From Bacteroidota bacterium (GTDB lineage Bacteria > Bacteroidota > Bacteroidia > 2-12-FULL-35-15): a stretch of DNA of 49,430 nucleotides. Both the position numbers and the translations under genes were made by a program. Numbering within the stretch: position 1 is the stretch's first letter; each line of letters starts with the position of its first letter. The stretch covers positions 1 to 49,430 of the forward strand of contig CANIFU010000016.1 in assembly GCA_947466965.1 (NCBI GenBank). Reading direction: 5' to 3'. Positions 17,825 to 26,028 of the stretch are shown piece by piece. The notes below the pieces were generated by a model. The model had not been told where the DNA came from, ran no database searches, and saw only the letters and a list, made by a program, of their open reading frames with translations.

Positions 17825-19333
17825 CTACTCCTTAATCATAAAAATAATTTCTTCTACATATTTCCTGTCGTTACATAATCGCGGCACTTTATGCTGCCCG
17901 CCTAATTTATTTTTCGACGCTAACCATTTGTAAAACGTACCCTTCGGCAATGCTTTAACTATCGGTTGTTTTAATGCAATATTCTGATAGCGCTTTGCTT
18001 CATAATCGGAGTTAATAGATTTCAAGGCATTATCCAGTATTTCAGTAAAATATTCTATGGTGTTGGGAGGTGTATCAAACTCAACCAACCATTCATGCGC
18101 ACCATTTTCATTACCATTCATATATACTGGAGCTGCAGTATATTCGGCAATTCGTGCACCTGTTTTTTCACAAGCAATCGCTATGGCTTTATCCGCATTG
18201 TCAACAATTATTTCTTCGCCAAACGCATTCATAAAATGCTTTGTTCTTCCTGTTATTTTAAAACGAAAGGGATTTAAAGAAGTGAATTTTATTGTATCAC
18301 CCAATCGATACCTCCACAATCCGGCATTTGTTGAAATAACCATTTCATAATTCACATCTAACAGAACTTCATTTAGAGAAAGTGTTTCATCTGTATTCCT
18401 ATCTGTTGAAATAAATTCATAATAAATCCCATAATCCAACATCAACAGCAATTCCTCTGAATTATTCTGATCCTGAATCCCAAAAAAACCTTCTGTTGCA
18501 TTATACAACTCCAAATAATTGAGGTCGGGCTTATTGAATATTTTTTTGAACTGATCACGATACGGATTAAAATTTACACCGCCATGAAAATACACCTCCA
18601 AATTCGGCCACACTTCCGCAATATTTTTTTTTCCGGATTGATCCAATACTTTTTTCATAATCAGCAGCATCCAGGAAGGAACACCAGCCAAACTCACTAC
18701 ATTTTCATTAATGGTTGCCTTGGCGATCTTTTCTAGTTTTTCATCCCACTTATCCAAGAGCGCAATGGATAAATCGGGTGCCCGGAAAAACTCTGCCCAA
18801 ACAGGTAAATTATTTATCACAATTGCAGATAAATCACCATTTTGAGATGCATGTTTGCCAAACTGATCGGTAACTAAACTTCCCGCCAATGCTAAATTTT
18901 TTCCAGTAAACAAATGCGTATCCGGTTTAAGTGAGCAGTGAATCGCAATCATATCCCTTCCACCATTATAATGACAATCATTTAACGACTCTTCACTAAC
19001 AGGAATGTATTTACTTTTATCGTTTGTTGTTCCTGATGATTTTGCAAACCATTTAATATCGGAATGCCATAAAATATTCTGTTCGCCTCTTCGGACTCTA
19101 TCAATAAAGGGCTTCAACGATTCGTAATCTTGCAAGGGGACATTATTTTTAAAGTGTTCTAGACTGTAAATATTTTTAAAATCGTGGGCTTTTCCCCACT
19201 CCGAATCCTTTGCCGAATGTGTCAACTTCAATAGCCATTCATTCTGAACATCCTCTGGATATTTCATAAAAAGCTCTATCTGATGAATCCGTTTCTTCAT
19301 CCACCAGGAAGCTATTGAATTTAATAGAGGCAT
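17825..19333 (-). CDS. GH3-family acyl-acid-amide synthetase
   Basis: A 502-residue member of the GH3 (auxin-responsive promoter) branch of the ANL adenylating superfamily. The ATP-binding motif is KSSGTTNDKSKYIPVS; further landmarks are LYNATEGFFGIQ and WRYRLGDTIKF, and it ends in a C-terminal domain (NALKSINSDYEAKRYQNIAL). Plant GH3 enzymes join amino acids to acyl acids such as indole-acetate or jasmonate. Bacterial homologues are common in Bacteroidota, but their substrates are mostly unknown. It sits downstream of polX and a 41-codon ORF on the same strand, with only 12 bp to the latter. Confidence 0.9.
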   Translation of the reverse strand: MPLLNSIASWWMKKRIHQIELFMKYPEDVQNEWLLKLTHSAKDSEWGKAHDFKNIYSLEHFKNNVPLQDYESLKPFIDRVRRGEQNILWHSDIKWFAKSSGTTNDKSKYIPVSEESLNDCHYNGGRDMIAIHCSLKPDTHLFTGKNLALAGSLVTDQFGKHASQNGDLSAIVINNLPVWAEFFRAPDLSIALLDKWDEKLEKIAKATINENVVSLAGVPSWMLLIMKKVLDQSGKKNIAEVWPNLEVYFHGGVNFNPYRDQFKKIFNKPDLNYLELYNATEGFFGIQDQNNSEELLLMLDYGIYYEFISTDRNTDETLSLNEVLLDVNYEMVISTNAGLWRYRLGDTIKFTSLNPFRFKITGRTKHFMNAFGEEIIVDNADKAIAIACEKTGARIAEYTAAPVYMNGNENGAHEWLVEFDTPPNTIEYFTEILDNALKSINSDYEAKRYQNIALKQPIVKALPKGTFYKWLASKNKLGGQHKVPRLCNDRKYVEEIIFMIKE

Positions 19334-19345
19334 ATTCGGTTTAAA

Positions 19346-19471
19346 TTATAAATTGATTTTTTTAAAAACGTGATTACGATCGAAACGAATCTCTTTTAAT
19401 GTCTTTACAGCAGCCATCATCGCTGTGATTGAAATATCCTGGGAAAATGCGTGACTCGAAAACGATGACAT
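19346..19471 (-). CDS. Putative 41-residue small protein between polX and the GH3 gene
   Basis: An ATG at 19471, three bases after the polX stop, opens 41 codons ending in TAA at 19346, 12 bp before the GH3-family start. The product begins MSSFSSHAFSQDISITAMM and ends DRNHVFKKINL; it has no signal peptide, membrane segment or known motif. It fills the polX-GH3 gap almost exactly, on the coding strand, which favours a real gene. Against this, its 5' end shares a 13-mer (19449-19461) with the noncoding block at 10744-10756, so part may be a dispersed sequence or the remnant of a longer gene. Confidence 0.4.
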   Translation of the reverse strand: MSSFSSHAFSQDISITAMMAAVKTLKEIRFDRNHVFKKINL

Positions 19472-19474
19472 TAT

Positions 19475-21100
19475 TTACTTTCTACTATTAAAATACGATT
19501 CAATCGCTGCTAATGACAATGAGTTGAAGCACATCTCTTTCCACAACATCCCTTTTCGTGCAACACATGTTCCATAATACATATCGTGATAACCTGACTT
19601 TTCGTGCGCATCGGGGTTAATAGAAATTTTAACCCCTTTTTCCAAACAATAGGGAATCCATCTCCAGTCGATATCCAAACGGTAAGGGTGTGCATTTAAT
19701 TCGATAACAACACCGTTTGCGGCACATGCATCAATAACTTTTTTATGATCAATCGGGTATCCGGGGCGCGATAACAATAGCCTTCCAGTTGGGTGCCCTA
19801 AAATAGTGGTATAAGGATTTTCTATTGCTTTAAGTAGGCGAGCGGTTGCTTTTTCTTCGTTCATCTTTAAATTCGAATGTACCGATGCAACAATAAAATC
19901 AAATGACTTCAATACCTCTTCAGAATAATCAAGAGAGCCATCGTTTAAGATATCACTTTCTATTCCTTTAAAAATTTTAAAGGGCGCTAATTTTTTATTA
20001 AGTAAATCAATTTCGGCATGCTGCTCAAACACTCGATCGGGCTTTAATCCTTGCGCATAAAAGGCTGATTGAGAGTGATCACAAATTCCAAGATATTCGA
20101 ACCCGAGCTCCTTACAATACTCCGCCATTTCCTTTAATGAATTCATTCCATCACTGTAGGTACTATGATTATGAAGAATTCCTTTTAAATCAGAAAGGTC
20201 AATCAATACCGGTAGTTTTTTCTCTTTTGCAATTGCAATCTCACCCAAACCTTCACGCAGTTCGGGCTCAATGTATTGTAAACCGAGTGCATCATAAATA
20301 CGAGACTCTGCTTCATAAACATTGGCCGAATCGTTTATATCTTCGAAAGAAGATTTGAACCCAGCCAAACTCAAATGGGCATCCGTGGCAGTTGTTTCGA
20401 AGAGTTTAGAATAATAAAACTTTTCGGTACACGTGATTATATTTATTTTCACGTTCTGCACATTTTCGAATTCATCAATTGAAACTTCACCAGAAATAGC
20501 GATTAAAACCTCGATAAGATCAATTACTTCAACTTTTCGTCTCATTTGTCCTGTAAGAGAAACAAATTCTGTTTGATATTTATCTTTTAAAAATGCAACA
20601 AGGTCCAACGCAATTTTTTCAACAGAAGCAAAATGAAATTTGCCAATATTCAACTGAAAGAATTCAATTTGTTTTTTTACCTGCTCCTGTGTTTTAATTC
20701 CGAAACCATTTAGTGTTATCAACCTATTTTCATTACAAGCATATAGCAGTTCACCTATCCCTTCTATCTCTAATTCACGCCAAAGTTGTCCGACTTTTTT
20801 GGGCCCAATGCCTTTTATTTTTAACATTTCAATTACACCAACAGGTGTTTTTTCAACCATTTCGGTCAGCTCTTTTAAATTACCAGTTAATTGTAATTCA
20901 TTTATTTTTGCTGCAATTCCTTTTCCTATTCCATCTATCTTTTCTAATTCTTCTATCGACTTTCCCTGCAATTCAACATCTGTTTTATCCAATTTATAAG
21001 CAGCATTGGCAATCGATTTTATTTTAAACGGATTTACTTCGTGCAGCTCCATTAATTGGGCTGTTAGTTTAAGTGCTCGGGCGATTTCTTCGGTGGTCAT
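19475..21100 (-). CDS. PolX-like protein: HhH domain, degenerate polymerase X core, intact PHP phosphoesterase
   Basis: A 541-residue protein with PolX domain order: helix-hairpin-helix repeats (IDGIGKGIA ~55-63, IKGIGPKKV ~95-103), a polymerase X-type palm, and a C-terminal PHP domain. Bacterial PolX normally has GSxRRGxExxGDxDxL plus a third Asp in a later strand. Here the palm reads TGQMRRKVEVIDLIEV (183-198): Ser is Gln, the second Asp is Ile196, and the third position is Asn220 (VKINII), so polymerase activity is improbable. The PHP ligands appear complete: HNH (310-312), CDH (His342), GIESD (Glu381), SVHS (His408), GHPTGR (His436), NPDAH (497-499). A 3'-5' exonuclease or phosphoesterase role is likely. 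It is first in a run with the 41-codon ORF and the GH3-family gene. Confidence 0.85.
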   Translation of the reverse strand: MTTEEIARALKLTAQLMELHEVNPFKIKSIANAAYKLDKTDVELQGKSIEELEKIDGIGKGIAAKINELQLTGNLKELTEMVEKTPVGVIEMLKIKGIGPKKVGQLWRELEIEGIGELLYACNENRLITLNGFGIKTQEQVKKQIEFFQLNIGKFHFASVEKIALDLVAFLKDKYQTEFVSLTGQMRRKVEVIDLIEVLIAISGEVSIDEFENVQNVKINIITCTEKFYYSKLFETTATDAHLSLAGFKSSFEDINDSANVYEAESRIYDALGLQYIEPELREGLGEIAIAKEKKLPVLIDLSDLKGILHNHSTYSDGMNSLKEMAEYCKELGFEYLGICDHSQSAFYAQGLKPDRVFEQHAEIDLLNKKLAPFKIFKGIESDILNDGSLDYSEEVLKSFDFIVASVHSNLKMNEEKATARLLKAIENPYTTILGHPTGRLLLSRPGYPIDHKKVIDACAANGVVIELNAHPYRLDIDWRWIPYCLEKGVKISINPDAHEKSGYHDMYYGTCVARKGMLWKEMCFNSLSLAAIESYFNSRK

Positions 21101-21238
21101 TGAAAATTACAAATTGAAAAATTAATAATTGTAAGATTTAGAGGACGAATTTAACGTTTTTAATCAAAGTGAATAGGGAGTTTTGAGAAGGAAATAAAAG
21201 AAATTGTTGTTATCTTTACATTTCAATAACTAAACACG

Positions 21239-22840
21239 ATGCGTCTATCAAAATTTTTATTTTTATTACTTTTTACGATCACACTATCAAGTAATAATTT
21301 CGCCCAATTTGGCCCGTTGCCGCCATTTACAATTGAAATTGAACCGGTAATTACAGCACCGCTACCTGCATTACATTCGTTTGCATTTGCGCAATCCGGG
21401 AGTAAATGGTTAATTATTGGAGGACGAACCAATGGATTGCACGGTCTTAACAGCAGTGGTGGTTTTCCGGCTGAATATAAAAACGATGCGGTAATCGTAA
21501 TCGACACGAACACATGGGCATATTACACTGCTGATCTCAATCAACTTACCAAAGCAATAGCTGATCCGATGCGTTCATCCAACATGGAATACATTCAGGA
21601 AGGCAATTATTTATATATGGTTGGCGGATATGGATATGATAGTGTTGCAAGCATGTTTGTTAGCTTCCCAAAACTCACGGCGGTGCATGTTGATAATATG
21701 ATTAATGCAGTAATAAATGCGCAACCTATAGCTTCAACGATCAGACAAGTTGCAGATACCAATTTATCCATCAGTGGAGGTGAATTGGGAAAAATCGGGA
21801 ATGATTATTATTTGATATTCGGACATAATTTCGGAGGACGTTATTCAGATCCTCCTTCCCCACTTTTTACACAAACGTATAGCAACTGCATCAAAAAATT
21901 CAACCTCTCGGATGATGGAACAACGATAAATTTATCGGGCTTTAGCTACCAATTGGATACAAACAATTTTCATAGAAGAGATTTGAACAGTGCACCAATA
22001 ATTAATCCAGATAATTCTTTTGGAATTGGCATATATGGTGGTGCATTCCGTAAAGATTCCAATTTACCATACCGCGAACCGATTCGATTAAACACAGCAG
22101 CAACAAGCATTAATACGTATGAACAGATCATGAATCAATACACCTGCGCACTGATGCCGATATACGATTCTGTAACTCAAAAAATGTACACCACATTTTT
22201 TGGCGGTATTAGTTTGTTTAATTTCAATGATACAACTAGCTTATTAACGCGTGATATTGACGTCCCCTTTGTTGACGACATTAGCACGTTGTCGTGCAAC
22301 GCACTAGGAATATATGAAGAATGCCTTATGTCGACCAACCTTCCTTCCTTGTTAGGTTCAAACGCAAAATTTGTTCCCAACAAACATCTTTCAAGTTATG
22401 CAAATGACGTAATACGCCTCAGGGATTTACCCAACACAAAAAAACTGGCAGGATATATCTTCGGAGGCATACGTGCACAGCAAGGAAATTTCGGAAGCAG
22501 CAGCGCGAACGATACCGTATATAGAGTTTATATTACTCCGAATAATGTAAACATAACAGGAATAGAAGAACCAATAAATAACATTCAAAATACGCAATTG
22601 TATCCCAACCCATCCAATCAGATTTCGACTCTTTTATTTACATTGAAAGAAAACTCGCAGATTGTGATTTCATTATCGGATATCACTGGAAAAAAAGTAG
22701 TGGATATTACCAATGAAGAAATGCAAAAAGGAAATCAAAAAATAAATATCAACACCTCCATTCTTAGTGCAGGAATTTACATTTGTAAAATCAATAGCAA
22801 CTCTAGTGAACGAATACTGAAGTTGGTTGTGGGGAGATAA
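21239..22840 (+). CDS. Secreted kelch-like beta-propeller protein with T9SS type A sorting domain
   Basis: A 533-residue protein with a signal peptide (MRLSKFLFLLLFTITLSSNNFA). The body has kelch-type blades: GSKWLIIGGRTNGLHG, VIVIDTNTWAYYTADL, EGNYLYMVGGYGYDS, GNDYYLIFGHNFGG and LAGYIFGGIRA. From ~450 comes a type A sorting domain (QLYPNPSNQ, LSDITGKKV, LSAGIYICKI, RILKLVVGR). Such propellers act in binding or carbohydrate oxidation; no catalytic residues can be assigned. It is divergent from polX with a 138-bp gap and convergent with the dehydrogenase-like gene. Confidence 0.85.
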   Translation: MRLSKFLFLLLFTITLSSNNFAQFGPLPPFTIEIEPVITAPLPALHSFAFAQSGSKWLIIGGRTNGLHGLNSSGGFPAEYKNDAVIVIDTNTWAYYTADLNQLTKAIADPMRSSNMEYIQEGNYLYMVGGYGYDSVASMFVSFPKLTAVHVDNMINAVINAQPIASTIRQVADTNLSISGGELGKIGNDYYLIFGHNFGGRYSDPPSPLFTQTYSNCIKKFNLSDDGTTINLSGFSYQLDTNNFHRRDLNSAPIINPDNSFGIGIYGGAFRKDSNLPYREPIRLNTAATSINTYEQIMNQYTCALMPIYDSVTQKMYTTFFGGISLFNFNDTTSLLTRDIDVPFVDDISTLSCNALGIYEECLMSTNLPSLLGSNAKFVPNKHLSSYANDVIRLRDLPNTKKLAGYIFGGIRAQQGNFGSSSANDTVYRVYITPNNVNITGIEEPINNIQNTQLYPNPSNQISTLLFTLKENSQIVISLSDITGKKVVDITNEEMQKGNQKININTSILSAGIYICKINSNSSERILKLVVGR

Positions 22841-22910
22841 TGACACCTTGGCCGATGCTTTACATTCGAGTGCTAGTTCCAGTATTAAAATTTTGAGTAG
22901 TATTTAAAAA

Positions 22911-22943
22911 AAAAGCTCCCAAAATATTGGGAGCTTTTCTTTT
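22911..22943. terminator. Bidirectional intrinsic terminator
   Basis: A 10-bp stem, AAAAGCTCCC (22911-22920) with GGGAGCTTTT (22929-22938), encloses an eight-base loop. It has an A-run upstream and a T-run downstream, and lies between two convergent T9SS cargo genes. Confidence 0.9.
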
Positions 22944-22967
22944 TATAAAAAATATATTCGTTATTGC

Positions 22968-24497
22968 TTACTTCACAATCAACATTCTTTTTGTTTCAGA
23001 ATAAACAATTTTGTTTGACTGTGTTACAACCATTTTATAAAAATAACTTCCATTCGAAAAACGATTCATTCCAGATACTTCAACAGTATGCTTACCAGCT
23101 TGAACATCGGCGTTTAATACTGTTTTGATTTTCCTTCCGGTAACATCAAATAATTCAATAAAAACAGTAGAAGCATCGGAAACGGAATAATCAATCTGAG
23201 CATCACCTGTAGTTGGGTTCGGGTAATTTTGTCCGATTGAATTATTTATTATTTCAGATGAAGAAACACCTAGACCTGTAGGACAAATGCGCATTATATA
23301 ACCTGTACCGGAAGGCGTATAACCCCCTCTTAAAATATAAATACAACCGTCGGCACCTTGTTTCATCGCCAACAAACCTCCACCTACGCCAGTTGGAGCG
23401 TTATCAAACCAAGTAGTTCTGCTTGTAATAATGTCGTATGCAGGAGGATTCCCTAAAACACAATCATACACTCGTCCATAATCATTATCGGAAATCAACA
23501 TGTGATTATTGAATTCAGGCATTACAGTTCCGGAATAATATAAACAGCCCGTAACTGCAGGCAATGGACTTCCCCAAGTTGCTATCGGTGCAATAACACC
23601 GGGAGTAACGCAAGGCGAAGTGGTTGAACCATTCAAAAAATTTCCTTCACACGTATTCCATCCGTAATTTCCACCTTTGTGAACCACATTAAATTCATCC
23701 CAAGCATTCAAGCCATTTTCAGCAGAATACATGGTATCTGTTAAAGGACTGAAACACATTCCAAACATGTTTCTATTTCCATAAGTCCAAATACGGTCAT
23801 CATTTCCGGTTGCAGGATTACCATCATCATAAAATGGATTATCAGTTGGAATTGTTCCATCGGTATTAATGCGGAGAATTTTTCCATAAGGCTTATTCAA
23901 TTCATCCGCATAATTCAAAGCAGCACTTGCACCACTTTGGTTGTATGCAAGATCCCCTAACTGAATATATAATTTATCAGGCTGAGAAGGTCTGAAACGA
24001 ATGATGCCACCAAAGTGATTTCCAGGATAAGTACTTGCAGAGGTTGCATATTGAATCTTGAGGATCAACGTTGGGTTTGTACCAACATTTCCAACAGTCG
24101 TAAAACGGACAACTCTGATTTGCAGTTTTGTTTGAGCAGAATTACGATAATCATAATACGCATAAATGTATCCATTTACCGAAAAGTTCGGGTCCACTGC
24201 AATCCCTAATAAACCACGTTCAAAATCAGCATCAACAGAATCAGTTAGATCATAGTAAGTCCCCAAAGAAACACCCGAAGCGCTATAAATTCTGATCAAT
24301 GCACTTACGGCAGGGTAAGCTGTTCCACCTTTTTGTGTGGCAACATAACGACCGTCAGGTAACCAATCAAAATCGGTAGCATATGTAATTCCGGTCACAA
24401 CATTTGTGGAAGTATATGTTGCAGGTAAGGTTTGTGCATTTAACAGAAACAAGGCAACAATAAAAAAGGAAAGAGTAAGGAATATTTTTTTTGTCAT
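22968..24497 (-). CDS. Secreted PQQ-dependent sugar dehydrogenase-like protein with T9SS type A sorting domain
   Basis: A 509-residue protein: signal peptide (MTKKIFLTLSFFIVALFLLNA), then a six-bladed propeller of the glucose/sorbosone dehydrogenase family. Landmarks are WLPDGRYVATQKGG, ERGLLGIAVDPNF, NHFGGIIRF, YGKILRINTDGTIPTDNPF, IWTYGNRNMFGM and WDEFNVVHKGGNYGW. The C-terminal ~80 residues (NYPNPTTGDAQI, LFDVTGRKIKTV, GSYFYKMV) form a type A sorting domain. Family members oxidise aldose sugars with PQQ and calcium; many secreted Bacteroidota members are uncharacterised, so the substrate is open. No PQQ biosynthesis gene is in the window. Confidence 0.88.
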   Translation of the reverse strand: MTKKIFLTLSFFIVALFLLNAQTLPATYTSTNVVTGITYATDFDWLPDGRYVATQKGGTAYPAVSALIRIYSASGVSLGTYYDLTDSVDADFERGLLGIAVDPNFSVNGYIYAYYDYRNSAQTKLQIRVVRFTTVGNVGTNPTLILKIQYATSASTYPGNHFGGIIRFRPSQPDKLYIQLGDLAYNQSGASAALNYADELNKPYGKILRINTDGTIPTDNPFYDDGNPATGNDDRIWTYGNRNMFGMCFSPLTDTMYSAENGLNAWDEFNVVHKGGNYGWNTCEGNFLNGSTTSPCVTPGVIAPIATWGSPLPAVTGCLYYSGTVMPEFNNHMLISDNDYGRVYDCVLGNPPAYDIITSRTTWFDNAPTGVGGGLLAMKQGADGCIYILRGGYTPSGTGYIMRICPTGLGVSSSEIINNSIGQNYPNPTTGDAQIDYSVSDASTVFIELFDVTGRKIKTVLNADVQAGKHTVEVSGMNRFSNGSYFYKMVVTQSNKIVYSETKRMLIVK

Positions 24498-24658
24498 CGT
24501 TTAATTTTTTAAAGAATTTAATATTTAATTTTTTTACACTAAAGTATATTCATATCAAACAAAGGTAACAAAATTAATTGCCAAAAAATAGTGTATAAAA
24601 ATATTATTTGCACAAGCCCTATAAGACATCACTTAGTTTTTTTATATATTTGACAACG

Positions 24659-25144
24659 ATGAATACCTGTTATCTTTTACTGGGCGGAAACATAGGCGAT
24701 AGCGCACTAAAATTAAAGCAAGCAATTGCTTTGATTGAACAAAAGATTGGAGCAACGCTTAAAAAGTCAAGCGTTTTTAAAACTGCTGCCTGGGGCAATA
24801 AAGACCAAGCCGATTTTTACAACCAAGCGATTATTTTGGAAACATTAAACGCTCCGACTGAACTTCTCGCAAACATATTAAAAATTGAAGAGTTACTAGG
24901 AAGAACTCGAACAAACGACAGATGGCAAGAACGCACAATTGATATCGACATCCTGTTTTATAACAAGGAGATCATTGATCTACCTGATTTAAAAATCCCA
25001 CATCCCTATATACAAGAAAGAAAATTTGTTCTTGTTCCAATGAATGAGATTGCTGGTAATTTTGTTCATCCTATATTAAAAAAAACAATTGAAGAATTAT
25101 TAAATGAATGTGTTGACTCATGCGAAGTGCAGATCGAAAAGTAA
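24659..25144 (+). CDS. folK: 2-amino-4-hydroxy-6-hydroxymethyldihydropteridine pyrophosphokinase
   Basis: A 161-residue HPPK, which transfers pyrophosphate from ATP to 6-hydroxymethyl-dihydropterin in folate synthesis. Diagnostic pieces are LLLGGNIGD at the start, FKTAAWGNKDQADFYNQA, RWQERTIDIDILFY with the magnesium-binding D-x-D, and IPHPYIQERKFVLVPMNEIA. The ATG at 24659 is used; an upstream in-frame TTG at 24608 adds 17 atypical residues. A TATATTTG box at 24645-24652 looks like a -7 element and would place transcription start almost at the ATG, but no TTG box lies at the right distance. The deoxynucleoside kinase gene follows after 95 bp. Confidence 0.94.
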   Translation: MNTCYLLLGGNIGDSALKLKQAIALIEQKIGATLKKSSVFKTAAWGNKDQADFYNQAIILETLNAPTELLANILKIEELLGRTRTNDRWQERTIDIDILFYNKEIIDLPDLKIPHPYIQERKFVLVPMNEIAGNFVHPILKKTIEELLNECVDSCEVQIEK

Positions 25145-25239
25145 AAAGAAACCTTATTTTTTCACCAAAACAGAATCATAATAGTAGTTTATCAAAGCGA
25201 AATAAGAAGCCGTTTAACACAAATTAAATCAACAAATCC

Positions 25240-25902
25240 TTGAATAACGAATCACCATATAATTTCATTGTTATTGAAGGCAATATCGGAGCCGGAAAAA
25301 CGACACTCGCTACTAAATTGGCAGAGGATCAAAATGCACGATTGATATTGGAACAATTTGCAGACAATCCTTTCCTTCCAAAATTTTATGAAGATCCTGA
25401 AAAGCATGCGTTTCCATTAGAATTATCATTTCTGGCAGAACGATATCATCAATTAAAAAAGGAACTTTCCACTCAGGATATATTTAAACCCACAATTATT
25501 ACTGATTACTATTTTGTAAAATCACTCATCTTTGCAAAATCCAATTTAAAAGAAGACGAGTTTGGCTTATATACGAAGTTGTTTCATATTATCAATGATT
25601 CGCTGCCCAAACCAGATTTGTTTGTTTACCTGTTCCATGACATTGAACGCTTGCAGCAAAACATCCGCAAAAGAGGAAGAGCATACGAGCAAAAAATAGC
25701 AGACAGCTATTTAATCAAGATACAAGCAGCGTATTTCGATTTTTTCAAGCAACTGCCCGAACTCAGAATCCTTGTAATAGATGTAAATGAGGTAGATTAT
25801 GTAACGAATACCGAAGATTATGAATTAATGAAAAACCTCCTAAAAAAGCCTTACAATCAGGGTATAACACACATAAAGGCGACAAAAGGCGGAAACAAAT
25901 AA
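25240..25902 (+). CDS. Deoxynucleoside kinase-like protein, diverged paralogue
   Basis: A 220-residue P-loop kinase starting at a TTG (25240); no ATG lies near, and IVIEGNIGAGKTTLA (P-loop GNIGAGKT, 14-21) begins soon after. LILEQFADNPFLPKFYEDP and the lid KRGRAYE match the deoxynucleoside kinase family. The catalytic DRS/DRT-x-x-ED motif of the paralogue at 16040 is replaced by TDYYFVKS (88-95), so Arg is lost at the site that contacts the phosphates. Position after folK suggests the folK-linked kinase branch common in Bacteroidota. Whether it uses deoxynucleosides is uncertain. Confidence 0.85.
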   Translation: MNNESPYNFIVIEGNIGAGKTTLATKLAEDQNARLILEQFADNPFLPKFYEDPEKHAFPLELSFLAERYHQLKKELSTQDIFKPTIITDYYFVKSLIFAKSNLKEDEFGLYTKLFHIINDSLPKPDLFVYLFHDIERLQQNIRKRGRAYEQKIADSYLIKIQAAYFDFFKQLPELRILVIDVNEVDYVTNTEDYELMKNLLKKPYNQGITHIKATKGGNK

Positions 25903-26028
25903 GAAAAATCCACTATATAATTGCTTAAATCCTTTCATTAATTAAAAATTTAATTATTTTTGCACTATATAGTACAAGTTAAGAAACCCTATCATATATT
26001 TATAAAAACAGAACTAAAAACAATAATA

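Noticed and set aside
20713-21027. 104-codon plus-strand ORF inside polX
   Set aside because: A low-complexity Leu/Phe/His antisense shadow of the HhH region.
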